A stretch of 64,000 bases of DNA, from positions 124,001 through 188,000 of the forward strand of contig JACZZP010000005.1 of the NCBI GenBank assembly GCA_015183035.1, read 5' to 3'. Shown piece by piece: positions 22,144 to 35,329 of this stretch. This stretch comes from Meloidogyne chitwoodi (taxonomy: Eukaryota > Nematoda > Chromadorea > Rhabditida > Meloidogynidae). A program made the translations under genes and the position numbers. Numbering within the stretch: the stretch's first letter is position 1; each line of letters opens with the position of its first letter. Under the pieces are notes generated by a model. The model worked only from the letters and a program-made list of their open reading frames with translations, was not told the DNA's origin and made no database searches.

Positions 22144-25100
22144 TCATTCTAATTCTTCTCGTCCAGCACACAATTTTTTAAAACGTTCAGTTGCAATCTT
22201 TAAATTAAACTATTAAAGTTTTTTATTTAAAAAAACCTCCAATTTTTCAGAGATTTGATCAACTTCAATTTGCGGGTCCATTTGAGCAAGTGATTCTTTC
22301 AAACGTAGAATCAACTCTTCTATGCTCTGACGAGTGACCTAATTGAAAAAAAAATTAAAAAATAGAAAAAAAACTTTTTTATTAACCTCAACACAATTTT
22401 CCTCAAAAAAGTGTATTTTAGCAATCAAAATGTGAATATAAAGGTTGCACTGCATTAATTCTTCCATGCACTGTGATGCAATTTTTGTTGCCTTCCTTAA
22501 ACATTCAGCTGTACGTGCACCATCTTTTTTACATTGTCCATCCAAATCAGATACCTTAAATATTTTTTTAAATTAAAGTTATAGAAAGAGAAAAGTAAAA
22601 GTTTAGTCTTCGAGTAGGCATCGAACCTGTAACCACCCAAGCCTTCACTCACACATAATCGGGTGCTCTTCCAACTGAACTAACGGAGCAATGTTTTCAC
22701 TTTCTCTTTTGAAGATCTTATATCCACGCCTAAGCGTTTTAAATTCTAGCAGCAATCTTACTTACATTATCTTTTTTTATTATTGAAAAAAATACCTTGG
22801 AATACCAAAATACTCTAGCAACAAGGCAAACCATTTGTGCTTGATCAGGCCTTTTTAATAATTTTGAGGCATACAGAGCACATTGATTTCTCAAAGGTTC
22901 ATGTGATTCATCAACCAAACTTTGAATCTTAAAAAAAATTTATTAAAAAAATAATTAAAAAACAAGTCTCTATACTTGTGTAATTGTAGCAATAAGCAAA
23001 GTGAGGGATTGCACTTGTTCCCTACTTTCTGATATTTCTTCTTCGTATATAGAAAAGGCCTAAATTCAAAAAAATATTTTCAGAAAAATGTTAAAAATAA
23101 CCTTTGAAATAAATTCGTACGTCACTTCGGATGTTTTATCAAATTTTAATCTGTCCGAAATTATTGCACTCTTAAAAAAAAAATAATTTAAATAAAAAAA
23201 AATTTTTCAAACTTGTAAATAAAATCTGAGCGCCAATGCCGGCCTTTCTGCTTGTTGTCTCAACGCATTTATTGTGTTCATACAAAAATGAAAAACTTTT
23301 CCACATCTTGAATCAAAATTTTCCTCAAAAATTTATTTTTAATTTAATAAATTAAATTAAAATATACTATTTGCTCTCTTGATTCCTCAAGTTTAAGTAC
23401 AAATTTGTGTGCAGCAAAAATTGTAGGTGGTAAAGTAAATCTGAGACGGGCACCTCCACCAGAGCCAAAAACTTTGCGCATTTTATTTATTAACTAAAAG
23501 AATTTATTTAAAAAAAAATATTTAAAAAAATAAACCTTAAAATGTGTTTCAACGTGTTCACTATATACCAAATGAACTAGCCTTGCAACTAAAATTTGTT
23601 GTTCATCAAAATCTTTTTGTTCATTAAAAACTATTGGGATATTAATGTCCTCATTGCCTTGTCCACCATTTAAAGTTAGCAAAGAAATTTTATTTTGAAG
23701 ATTCTCATTAGATTGTTTATCCAATAAGAGAGATTCAATCAAAGAAAATAACTAAATTAAACTTCATTTTTAAATGTTAATTTAATGGTCAAGAGGATTA
23801 AACCGCAGACTGAAAAATAAGAGCCCAAGGTTCGAGGAAAGCGAGAGTTCCACCAAATTTTTCAGAGAATGGCAGCGCAGTTTTCGCCAATTATGAAAAA
23901 AAACAAACTTTGTCCAAATGCTCTTCACTTTCAATTAAAGTTTCATTTTCCAATGCATTGTCAACAATTGCTGCAGCAATTTTTCTATGTCCTGAAGGAT
24001 CTAATAATTGTAAAATATTTGAATAAGAGTCCAATGCCAACAATTCAATAATATTATTATAATTTTCAATAGGTAATTTGAGTAGTTTTGATAATTCACG
24101 TCCAATTAATGAATTTGCCATAATACTAATTGATAGAATTTTGTAAAAAAATAATAAAAAAAGAAAAACAAACTTTTCAATCTTTCGCCTCTCCACAATT
24201 TGCAAAGTTGTTGAATAAACAGTATTTGCAAGTTCTGGCCTGTCTCTATAACAATTTAAAGCCAAATTTAATAGAGCAATCTTTACAAATTCAAATAAAA
24301 AGAAAAATTTTTAAAATTAAACCTGAACAGAAATAATTTCATCAAAAGGCATTTGATTTCGAGATTCAACCATTTTTTCAATATGTTTAGAAAATAAATC
24401 AAAAAGATTATTATTGTCATCAGGCAAACTTTCCATTGTCATCGCAAAAGCTGTCAAATGTTCAATAAGTGGTCCCAATATATTTTTAATTTTGACATTT
24501 GAGTGTAATTCTCCACAGGCATCCAAAAATTCGTTTAAAGTAGCCAAGTGAAAGTTGTCTGGGAAAACCTTAAATTAATTAAAAAATAAACAAGTAAACC
24601 GAAAAATAAAGAAAAACCTGTATTACACATTCCATCAAATATTCTTGAGAAATTGGTTCTCTACAAGAAACAGATTGTTCTAAAATTCCAGGCAATATGA
24701 TTTGACGATACAGGCCCAATTCAAGATTCTGAAGTTGTGAAAGACGAACTAAATTTGTTCCAACAAGAATGCGCAATTCACGGCGTTCACGCTCACGTTT
24801 TTCACTTTCTCGACTTGGTCCCTAAAAAAGAACAAATCTTCCCAGAAAAATAAGTTTAAAAAAACCTGATGTTGCATTCTCACCCATAATTTGTTCATTT
24901 CCGCAAAATTAGTCATTATAAAATCAATCGAATCGCGGACATCACCACAAGTTTCCACCTCCTCTAATTTGCTTTCTTCTTCATCAATAAAATCTTCACT
25001 AATTGAATTTCTATTATTCATTTTATTTTGTTGTAGAGTAAGAGGAGGAGGTTTGTCAGGTATAAATTCTTTCGTTGACGTCAATAAATAATTACGAAGA

Positions 25101-25656
25101 AAAAGTCCTCTCAATGGGTGTTGAACGCCTTTGCACATTTCCACCAAATCATAAAGAATATCTGTAGCGGGGGATTCGCCTGATTTGATATAAATAACGC
25201 CAACAGTTATTAAAAGATATCTGAACAGAAAACAATAAAAATATTCAAAAAAATAAAAAACCGACAATCTCGGGATGATATTTCCAGTATATTGTACGGT
25301 CTCATAAAGCTCTGCAACAGAGTATTTCTGTTCCTCACCAAGATAACGATCAGTCAAAAAAGTCAAAAAGTGTTGTAATTCATTCGTAACATCAATATCT
25401 AAAAAAAGTTGATAATCTTTAAAAATTTAATTTAAATAATACAAAGTCGATAGTAAAACTTGGGCATAAGAATAGAAGTTCTCAATTCACAAAGCATTTG
25501 AACGGCGTGTTTAAGTGCATCCATCAATTCATTCTGATCCAATGATCTTTTCATCTCAAATGATTCGTTTTTGACCACTTTAAGTGCAGATTCCAAAAAA
25601 GTTTCTTGCTTCTCATTGTCCATTAAAAGGTCTGAAGATTCGTTTAAGGATTTCAT
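22144..25656 (-). CDS. vps-35: Vacuolar protein sorting-associated protein 35 (retromer core)
   Basis: Scaffold of the retromer coat that recycles cargo from endosomes to the Golgi and plasma membrane. Minus strand, about 17 exons. It opens [11 protein letters not shown], followed by [17 protein letters not shown] and [20 protein letters not shown], which contains the PRLYLL motif that binds VPS26. Then [50 protein letters not shown], the central helices and a C-terminal half ([17 protein letters not shown] regions) to CAGREELE and a stop at 22144. A stretch between the PRLYLL and NFAEMNK blocks is longer and more acidic than usual. The start lies 2 bases after a TTTTTTCCAG acceptor, suiting spliced-leader addition downstream of PRPF38B. 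Complete. Confidence 0.95.
22607..22691 (-). tRNA. tRNA-like sequence in a VPS35 intron, probably a relic
   Basis: On the minus strand: TAGTTCAGTTGGAAGAGC (A box, pairing D stem) and GGTTCGATGCC (B box). CACCC and GGGTG could form an anticodon stem but enclose over 20 bases. The acceptor ends do not pair. Hence a tRNA-derived pseudogene, or an intron-bearing tRNA at best. Confidence 0.35.
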
Positions 25657-25795
25657 TCCTGGAAAAAATTTGAAAAAAAGTGAAAAATATATTAAAAAAT
25701 AAAATCGGAATAAACGCATTAAAAAACTTTGAGTTTGAAATTAACATTTTAATTAGTTAAAAATTGGAAAAATATTTTTAAAAAATTTGGCTAAT
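25657..25795 (-). promoter_or_regulatory. Putative operon spacer with trans-splice acceptor
   Basis: 139 bases between the PRPF38B stop and the VPS35 start, same strand. The end read on the minus strand is a T-rich tract finishing TTTTTTCCAG, 2 bases before the VPS35 ATG. Nematode operons use spacers of about 100 bases and trans-splice the downstream gene with SL2-type leaders. Alternatively the acceptor belongs to an ordinary intron with a 5' UTR exon. Confidence 0.55.
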
Positions 25796-27547
25796 TTATT
25801 CAATTTCTTCTTCATCTTTAGACAAATTGCATGTATCATCATCCTCACCATCTTCAATTTTTTCAGTAAACAATTCTTCTTTGGATTGATCAAGGGTGTT
25901 AATATTTCTAAAAAAAATTTATTGAAAAAATTCAAATTTTCTTACTGTTGTTGCTTTTTTGCTTTAGAAGGGCATATTCGTCGATGTTTTATACAATGAT
26001 GATGACGTAGATGGTGATGACATTTTGGACGACAACGACGAAGTTTAGTTAAAGAAATTTCAACTTCAGATTTAATTGGAGCAGAAGTTGTAGAAGTAAT
26101 ATTATTAGTAGAATTTTCATGTTCACGGCTTCTGAATTAGTACAAATTTGAAATAAACCAATTCTACCAGTTTAAATAAACCTATTGCGTTCATGACTTC
26201 GAGAACTGTGTCTCCTCTGTTTGCCATGCCTATCACGGCTGCGATCACGACTATTGCGCTGCTTATCACGGCTGACTCGACGACGATCGCGACTACGTTC
26301 ACGACTACATCGTTGACGCTCCCGGCTGCGGTCGCGACTTCGCTGACGTAAGCGTTTTTCAGAATCTTAAATAAAGCAAAAAGTGGTTAAAAATCTCATA
26401 TTAAAGTTAAAAAAATTAAATTCATACCAACGCAAGAATCACCATCGCGACCATAGGGACTACGCTCTCTGCTACGCGAACGTCTTCGAACACCATAACG
26501 ATCATCTTCATACCCATAGAGTTTTGCTCGTTCACGAAATTTTGCTTCCATATCCTTTTGGATTGGAATTGGAATGCGAGGGAATAAGGTTCCATAGAAG
26601 TCAAGCTAAGAAAAAAATATAAAAATAAGAAGCTAAAAAACCTTTGTCAACATCATACGAACAAGTTGTCCAAACATCATTTTGTCACCACCACCAGAGC
26701 GAGGATCAATCTCTACTTCCTCATCCTGAAAATGTTTTATATTTATAGTCTTAATAATAAATAATAAAAAAAAACCAAATAAGGCTCCATCCATGCCCAA
26801 AGATCTCCTGGAGGTTGAGTATATCTGATAAACATAAAAGCAAGTCCACGCAAATAAACTGATTGTCTGCTGTTTATCATTGCCACCAATTGTTTGCGAG
26901 TTACACGAACGGTAAATAATTTGTAAAGTAGACAGAAAGCTGTTGATATGACACCACCAGCGCCGACACCTCGAACACTAAATATGGAAGAAAAAATATT
27001 TCAAAATAAATTTAAATATTTATAAATAATACGAAAAATAAGATTAATCTTTCTAAAAACTGACATACCACAAAGACTTACCCGCCACACATTCCAGTCA
27101 TTCCAGTAATTTTTCTAGTTCCACGTTCCCAAGGCTCAAGATGTCTTACCTAAATTATAATTAAATTTTGATATTTAAAAATTATAAATGCATACATGAA
27201 TGAATACTTCGTCGCAGACTTGTTGATAAGTGGTAACTTCACCAAGAAAATTCTTCCAATAAGTACTTTGAACAATATTTTCCAAAACAAGAGTATTAAG
27301 GTTCATTGTTTGAATGTTTCCCCAGATTGGTAAGATGTTATTCTTCCTTGTAATTTTCTTAATAATATAAATGTAAAGTTTGGTGGATTATAATTACAAA
27401 AATAAAACCTATATCAACCAATTTACAATCTAATACCTGTATGTCAGGAATTGAAGTATCAGCAGCATCATCTTCATAAAATACATCATTGCTAGAAGCA
27501 TTAAATCCCATTACATCTTTAAAAGTACTTGCATCATGAAAATCCAT
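25796..27547 (-). CDS. prpf-38B: Pre-mRNA splicing factor 38B
   Basis: PRP38-family protein of the spliceosome. The PRP38 domain spans most exons: LPIWGNIQTMNLNTLVLENI, VCDEVFIHVRHLEPWERG, GMCGGVRGVGAGGVISTAFC, YTQPPGDLWAWMEPYLD and TLFPRIPIPIQ. It is followed by a long Arg/Ser/Asp-rich tail of the RS type (RRRSRSRERS and many similar runs), a His-rich piece and an acidic end DDDTCNLSKDEEEIE. The PRP38 core plus RS tail distinguishes 38B from 38A. The start at 27547 gives about 45 acidic residues before the domain. No frame break. Upstream partner of VPS35 in the proposed operon. Confidence 0.95.
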
Positions 27548-28072
27548 ATTTCAAATCTAAAATTTAAAATAAAATGATTTAAAAGCGAGCAAGTTAATTT
27601 CGGAAGAAATCTTAATATTTCCTAACAAAAATGATAGAGAAAACACGATTTACTATTGTAAAGCTTTTTTCTTAGAAAATAAGTTTAATCCAAATATAGC
27701 GATTAATAAGTTTTAACAAAGGGTTAACGAGAGAAAAGGAGAAGTCTGCCTTAGCCTTTTATACACTTTTTTTTTATTCTTTCATCGTCTTACTCTCCTC
27801 TAGAAACGTTGTCTCTAGCTAATGTCTCTAACTTGTTAAATTTCAAAGTGTCAACTAGAGAAAAATAGTTTAAAACAACTAAATTAAAATTACAAAATAT
27901 ATAATTGGACAAAACAATTAAGAATTAAAATAACGAAATTAATTAAATCTTTATTTAAATTTTTATTGAATATTCTAGAAATAACCAAAAGAAAGATTAT
28001 GCAAAGTATGAGCGTTTTTAAAAGAAAAAAGGAAAATAAAATTATTTTTCTTTAATATAGATTTTTTTTTAA
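27548..28072. other. Spacer between PRPF38B and RHO-1
   Basis: 525 bases, AT-rich; a TCTCTAG-rich stretch at 27775-27835 (ACTCTCCTCTAGAAACGTTG, GTCTCTAGCTAATGTCTC) is the only structured part. Must hold the promoter of PRPF38B and the 3' end of RHO-1. No further feature seen. Confidence 0.4.
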
Positions 28073-29260
<1,188 letters not shown>

Positions 29261-30563
29261 ATGTATTCTTTCAACAAATTAACCTATAAACTTTTAAATT
29301 GTTGTGCTTTAAAAAACAACGGATTTTGTCAGTTTTCTACAGGTTTTTTTCGTATTGTTGAAGTTGGTGCGAGAGATGGGCTTCAAAACGAAAAGGTTTT
29401 CTTTCTTTTTTAAGCTGTAAATATTATTTTAGGTTGTGGTACCCACAAATGTAAAAATAGAATTAATAAATCGTCTGGTTGATTGTGGTCTTAAAACGAT
29501 TGAAGCAACTAGCTTTGTTTCTCCAAAATGGGTTCCACAGGTTTGTATTTTTTCTTTTCTTCATTATTTTATTTGTTTAATTATAGTTATCTGACTGTAA
29601 TGAAGTGATCAATTCTTGTAAACACACTCCAGAAGTCTCTTTTCCTGTTTTAATTCCAAATTTAACTGGACTTTCAAATGCGGTTTTCTTTTTATTTTGA
29701 TTTAAGTTTAATTAAATTTTACTTTAAAGTTGAAAAATAGCAAAATTAGGGAAATTGCCGTTTTTACAGCAGCATCGGATTCTTTTAATAGGTTAATTTC
29801 TTTCTTTTTTAATATTAAATTTTAAGGAAAAATTTGAATTGTTCACTAGAAGAAGGAGAACAACGCCTCAAAGAAGTTACCAAAGAAGCGCTAAAAAACG
29901 GTTTACGAGTGCGTGGTTATATCAGCACAGTACTTGGTTGTCCCTATGAGGGTTATATCAATCCAGTTGTTGTAACTAAAATGACAGAGCGTTTGTTGGA
30001 TTATGGGTGTTATGAAGGTATTTTTAATTCTTTAAATTTGCTTCTAAAAATCGTAAAAGAATTTATTTAATTTTAGTCAGTCTTGGTGACACAATAGGAG
30101 TTGGAACTCCTGGTAGCGTCGCAGATTTGTTAGATGAATTCTCTAAAGCTAGTGTTCCATTTTCAAAAATTGCAGTTCACTTTCACGATACTTATGGGCA
30201 AGCTTTAAGTAATGCTCTCGTTTCAATAGAGGTTTTCTTTATTTTAAATTAGCTTTTTAAAAATATTTTATTTAATAGAAAGGCATAAGAGTTGCTGACA
30301 GCAGTATCGCAGGACTTGGAGGTTGCCCGTTCGCAAAGGGAGCAACTGGTAATTTGGCAACTGAAGATCTTGTTTATATGCTTGAAGGATGTGGCTTTTC
30401 TACTGTTAGTTAATTTTCTCAAAAAAATTGTTTTTTGATTTAAAAATTTTAGGGAGTCAATTTGGAGCGTCTTGTCAAAACTTCCGATTGGATATGCACA
30501 CAAATGAATCGTCAAAATCAATCTAGAGTAGCCAATGCGATGCTTTCTCGAAAAAATAATTGA
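29261..30563 (+). CDS. Hydroxymethylglutaryl-CoA lyase, mitochondrial
   Basis: Splits HMG-CoA into acetyl-CoA and acetoacetate in leucine breakdown and ketone body formation. Eight exons or so, a TIM-barrel of the HMGL-like family: [13 protein letters not shown] (metal-binding Asp and catalytic Arg), [61 protein letters not shown] (metal-binding HxH), and [19 protein letters not shown] with the signature active-site Cys. The first 25 residues are basic and hydroxylated without acids ([20 protein letters not shown]), as in mitochondrial presequences. The C-terminus lacks a peroxisomal tripeptide. Complete. Confidence 0.96.
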
Positions 30564-30872
30564 AGGGTATTTTTGTTAATTAAATATTTTATTTTTTTTT
30601 AATTATTTATGATTCTTTTTTACACTTATTTTCTAGTTTTATTTTTTTCATTTTGTAATTTAATCTCCATTAAATATATTTGTTTATTTTGCACTAATAT
30701 TTTCTTTTTATTTAATTTTTGGGTGTTTATGTTGCATGATTAAAATGCAAAAAAAAATTAGATTAATTGCCCTAATAAACAAAAGTATTTTTATTAAGTT
30801 TTCGAAACAAATTGTTCCCAATGAAGGAAAAAAATTAATAAAAATTTAATTAATTCTGTTTTAATTTTTTTA

Positions 30873-33421
30873 ATGAATTGCTCAATTTTTTATTCTTTTA
30901 CTACTGTTCTAATATTTCTATTTTTTATATTAATTCCGTTAGAGTCTAATGCTTGGATTAGTGAAAATAGACGAATTGAGCAAGAAATCTTTAGAAATTA
31001 TGATAAACGACACAGGTTTATTTTTTGAAATTTTTTAAGATATTTTTAAATTATTTTAGGCCTGTCAAAAGTGAATCTACCGTTGTACGTGTTCAACTCT
31101 TTTTGACGGTAAATCACATTGAAAGAGTGGTTAGTTGACTATTATTTTTTTAATTTTATTTATTTTTTTATTTCATTTTTATTTAAGGATGAGCTTGAAG
31201 GGACAATGCTCTTGCATGGAATTTTATGGTAGTAAATTACACTATTTTACTACAAAAATTTATTTTTTTTCTAGGGCTGCTTGGACAGACGAATACTTAA
31301 GATGGTCACCCTCAGAACACAACAACACTTTTGTAATATCAATGGAAGCATGGAAAATATGGCAGCCTACCTTTGCACTTTACAATTCTGCTAGAAGCAA
31401 TAGTTGGTTTGTCTATATGAATGGGGCAAGTTTATTAATTTATTTTTATTTATTAATTGTATTTTCCGGAAAAGTTGGAACTTTATTGTATTTTTTAAGT
31501 TTAAAGAAAAGTTGTTTTTAAAGTTGTAATTCTTTTGCTAAAAAACATGTTGTATTTTCCTGAAATATATTTAATATATACTTTCCGGAAAGTTTTATAT
31601 ACTTTTAAATATAAAAATACAGGTTCCCGCAACTATTTCAAATGATGGAAGAGTATTTGCAGCAGGAGCATTTTCTTTTCAAGTCACTTGTCAATTTAAT
31701 TTTGCCGATTATCCTTATGACGTGCAAGAGTGTCCAATTGTTTTGGCTGATTGGATGTATTTTTTTATTTTTTTTAAATTAAATTAATTTTCCCTAAGTT
31801 ATGATTTGTCTAAAGTTAATTTATCCGAAGCGGTTAGTGCTCGTTCTGGTTTAAATAGCTTAGCAAAACCAGCAATTCGTCTAAGTTTTGATCCTTTGTC
31901 CGAAAATGTGAAGAAACATGTTGCCGGTATTTTCTTTTAAAATTAAATTTTAAAAAATATTTAAAGGATGGGAAGTGATTGACACCTGGCAACGACTCTG
32001 TTATTGGGGTAGAAACTTTATTTTTGTGTGAATTAATATTAAATATTTTTATTTAAGGACCAAATGGTTATTGTGTTGATAACACACCTTTTGGACTGGT
32101 ATTTTTATTATTTTTAAATTAATTTTTTAATTGATTTTTTTCAAGTTGGACAACTACTGGTCTCTCATCGAATTTGGAATTAAAATTAAAAGACACGCTC
32201 CATATTATGGACTTACTTTAGTTTTTCCAATGGTATAATTATTTTTTAAAATTAAATTTATTAAAATATCTCAAGGTTATCACTATTATTCTGACACTTT
32301 TCGTCTTTTGGCTAGATAGTTTATCAATAGCTATATTTCTTTGTATGTTTAACCTCTTTTTGGAATCAATTTGTGGTATTTAATTTAATTTTAAATTTTT
32401 TAAAATTTATTTTATGACTCAATTTATTGCAACAATTGCCTCCGGGTGATGGGATTATGCCAAAAATTGGGACTGTTCATTGCTGGAATTTTTTTCTAAC
32501 ATTATTAGCACTTTGTTTGCATTGTGTCTTTCATTTTTTGATTACAGTGTTGTTACCAGATGCAAAATGTTTGCCTGAAAAGGTTTAAAAATATTTTAAA
32601 TTTCCTTTAAACTTTTTGATAAAGTTGAAGAATTTCACGTCGCTGTTGAAACGATATCAAGCAAAAGAAATGTTTTTGCTATCTTTTGATCCTCAAACTT
32701 TTAGGTTTTTTTTTATTTTTATTTTTTTAAATTTAATTTTTAGTTCAAATTACGAGGAATCCCCTCCTTCAGTTACTACAATTCCAATTGAGGATAATTC
32801 CGAATTATTAAATCAATCACCTCATCAACAATTTATTATCGAAATGGACCCTATAATTGATGAAAATGTTTCTTCTATAGAAGTACAACAACAACCTTGT
32901 ACATCTACACAATTTGAAGCAGTTGAACTTGAAGGTTTTTTAACCTAAAAAATTAAAAAAAAATTAAAATTTTTCTTTATTTTTAATTTTTAGAAATTCC
33001 ACAACAATCATCCCCAGCAATTGATATTCCTACAACCAAACCAGAGTCATTAAAAAGAACATCCAGTTCAAAAAAGAGTTTATTAAGCTTTGGAAGTGGT
33101 GTATTTCGTAATAAAGAAGCAAAAAGTGAGAAGAGAATTGTTGCTCCTTTTTTGGGTATTTCTATGGATAAAGACCCTAAAAAAATAGAAAATGGTAAAA
33201 ATAATGAAAAAGAAGAAGATAAACAAATTTTAATAAATACTGATAATGAATCATTAAATAATTTAGAAGAAAAAGAAACAAAAATGCCAAAAAAATCAGT
33301 TAAAATAAAAGAAAAACAAGTAAAATCGCCTTTAGAGAAAGAATTGATGTTAATACGTCAATTAATTTTTTATTTTTACTTAATTGTTTCAATAATACTT
33401 ATTTTTGTATTAATTTTCTGA
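30873..33421 (+). CDS. Divergent Cys-loop ligand-gated ion channel subunit (possibly broken)
   Basis: Signal peptide at the start ([20 protein letters not shown]). The ligand-binding domain has DEYLRWSP (loop D-like), a [10 protein letters not shown] block and the Cys-loop [15 protein letters not shown] with 13 residues between cysteines. M1 is [21 protein letters not shown]2 is unusual, without the canonical pore motif; [11 protein letters not shown] follows before M3 ([19 protein letters not shown]). A long polar cytoplasmic loop leads to M4 ([19 protein letters not shown]). It resembles nematode LGC-type nicotinic-like subunits. Oddity: after NLFLESICG (to about 32374) a stop and a frame change occur, and the 55 bases before the LQQLPPGDG exon (near 32428) contain no AG, so no normal intron repairs it. 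Pseudogene, non-canonical intron or sequence error remain possible. Confidence 0.75.
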
Positions 33422-33515
33422 TATTAAATAGAATGTTTCAATTAAATTATGATAATTATTTTATAAAAATAAGAAAAGTTTTTTTACCGATTTTTCGTAT
33501 TAAAAATATTGAAGC

Positions 33516-33578
33516 TGCACAGACTTGAAATTTAAACAGATACTACAAAAGAGAGGATGTTTACCACTACACCATGCA
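33516..33578 (-). tRNA. tRNA-like element A (TGCATGG family)
   Basis: Read on the minus strand: TGCATGGTGTAGTGGTAAAC at the 5' end (A-box-like), ending CTGTGCA. The ends pair over 7 bases with two wobbles. Length 63. No clear T arm. Upstream (higher coordinates) lies CTTTTAAAGAGATG, an element shared with the next copies. Confidence 0.4.
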
Positions 33579-33684
33579 GCGACAAATCTTTTCATCTCTT
33601 TAAAAGCTTTTCAAGCATTGTTATTCTCTTTAACTCGGTTTGAGACGCTTGAAAAGCTTTTAAAGAGAGGAAAAGTTTTGTCGC

Positions 33685-33743
33685 TGCATGGTGTAGTGGT
33701 TTAGTGTTCTTGCAAAATAACTGGTTTGTGGCTTTTCTATGCA
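33685..33743 (+). tRNA. tRNA-like element B (TGCATGG family)
   Basis: 5' TGCATGGTGTAGTGGTTTAG, 3' CTATGCA; the ends pair over 7 bases with one wobble. Length 59, short for a tRNA. The upstream sequence GAAAAGCTTTTAAAGAGAGG is shared with elements C and D. It faces element A head to head, with arms of about 45 bases (33572-33616 against 33646-33691). Confidence 0.4.
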
Positions 33744-34249
33744 GTGTTCTATCTTTTCTTGTGAAACGATTATAAATTTTACATCTTTTATTTTAAATTT
33801 AAAAATAATGGAAATTTTATTTGGATGACACCAAATTAATAAATTTACGAACTTTTCTTATTTTAACTAAAAAAAGCTCTTGTCTTTTTGGTGAAAAACT
33901 TTTCTTTAAATTACATTCAAAAAACGACGGCTGACAAAGGTTTTGATCCTCAAAATCATGCCAAAAAGTTTATTTCCATCTATATATGTACATATTTTCG
34001 TATACTTATGTTCCTATTTTTGTGTGTAAAATTGTACGTTTTTGGGTTGATGGATTTCGATTAAAAATAGCGATGATGAGAAAAGAATGAAAAAAACCGC
34101 CTACCGGAGATTGGAGGTTTTTTGCCCTCAAACAAATTGTCGCCCATTTTACATGTCATTTTTTACTTTACATTATTATTTTTTCTCCCATTTTAATGTT
34201 TATCTATCATTTTTATACTGATTTTCAAATAAATTTAAGGATATTCTCA

Positions 34250-34903
34250 ATGTTTTTTGGCAGAATAATTAATCTTATACAAATATTCTGTATTATAATT
34301 TTAATAATTAAATTGTGTAATGCAGGTCCGTGGTCTGCTAACAACAATCCTTATGGAGTAAATGAAGGTCGTTCTAATTTTTTGAGTCAATTCTCTCCTT
34401 CAATGATGCCATATGGACAATTTGGGGGTAGATCACCTTATGGAAATGCTGGAATGCCTTATGGAAATTCTGGAATGCAAAGTCCTTATGGAAATTCTGG
34501 AATGCAAGGTATTTCTAGGAAGAGAAAAATAAAACATTAGTTCAAAATTTCCGGATAGATACAATTAAAAATACAACTTTCCGGAAAGGAAAGTACAACT
34601 TTATTCAAACTTAAAAATGCATACATTAGTATAACTCTAAAGAAAATAAAACTTTAATTCATACCTTAAAATACAAATATATAACTTAAAATTAAACTTG
34701 GAATAATATGTATTATATAAACAATTTCAGGCTTCAACAATCCTTATTACAGCAGTAACATTAGACCTATTAGTAGTTATTCTCCATACAATAATTATTT
34801 TCCTTTATATGGAGGACAACATCAACAACAAAATCGTTTTGGCTCACCCCTCTCTTATCCATTTAATGGTGGTTATCGAACATTTGGTGGGCCGTATACA
34901 TGA
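34250..34903 (+). CDS. Secreted Gly/Pro/Tyr/Asn-rich protein
   Basis: Two exons. The start MFFGRIINLIQIFCIIILII with KLCNA after it is a signal peptide. The mature part has a short repeat, PYGNAGMPYGNSGMQSPYGN, then after an intron (34510-34730) GFNNPYYSSN, a Gln-rich piece and YPFNGGYRTFGGPYT before TGA. No cysteines in the mature chain as read. Composition suggests a structural, cuticle- or matrix-like secretion; no known family recognised. The intron carries TTTCCGGAAAGG words. The upstream Met at 34196 is possible, but the Met at 34250 sits directly before the hydrophobic core. Confidence 0.65.
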
Positions 34904-35329
34904 AAAATTTTTTTAGCGAAAATAGTGGGAAAGATATACATAAATTTAAATAAAAAATGTAAAAATATTTAGTACAAAAAATTTAAAAAAAGTATAAACT
35001 TAAAAATAATAAAAATAATAAGTGATCACCGGTATTTAAGTATGATAAGTACAATAAATTTATCAAAAGCAGGCAAAGTTTTGTATTTTGACATTCACAT
35101 GTGAATTTTATCGACTGCACCTTTTAACTTTGTATAGAGTTGACTTACTGGGTTATCACGTAATGCTGAATTATTTAATTAATTTATGTGTTTTGTCTAT
35201 AAGTTGATTTACAACTTTCCGGAAAAATACAATTTATATAAAAATGAACTTTAAAGCTCAAGAAAATACAAATATAATTTAAACTTTCCGGAAAGGGAAT
35301 ACAATTTAAATTTTGTATTTTTATAAAAC
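34904..35329. other. Convergent spacer
   Basis: 425 AT-rich bases between two convergent genes. Contains two TTTCCGGAAA words (near 35217 and 35286) and a perfect palindrome ATTCACATGTGAAT near 35095. Nothing coding. Confidence 0.45.

Larger units (their letters stand above)
33422..34249. other. Spacer after the Cys-loop gene
   Basis: About 830 bases; holds two head-to-head tRNA-like elements (33516-33578 and 33685-33743) in a palindrome, and a small inverted repeat AAAAAACCGCC...GGAGGTTTTTT near 34094-34122. Otherwise no coding signal. Confidence 0.5.

Noticed and set aside
23770..23880. Possible Ser/Leu tRNA in a VPS35 intron (AAGGTTCGAGGAAAGCG)
   Set aside because: B-box-like word present but no A box at proper spacing and no pairing stems.
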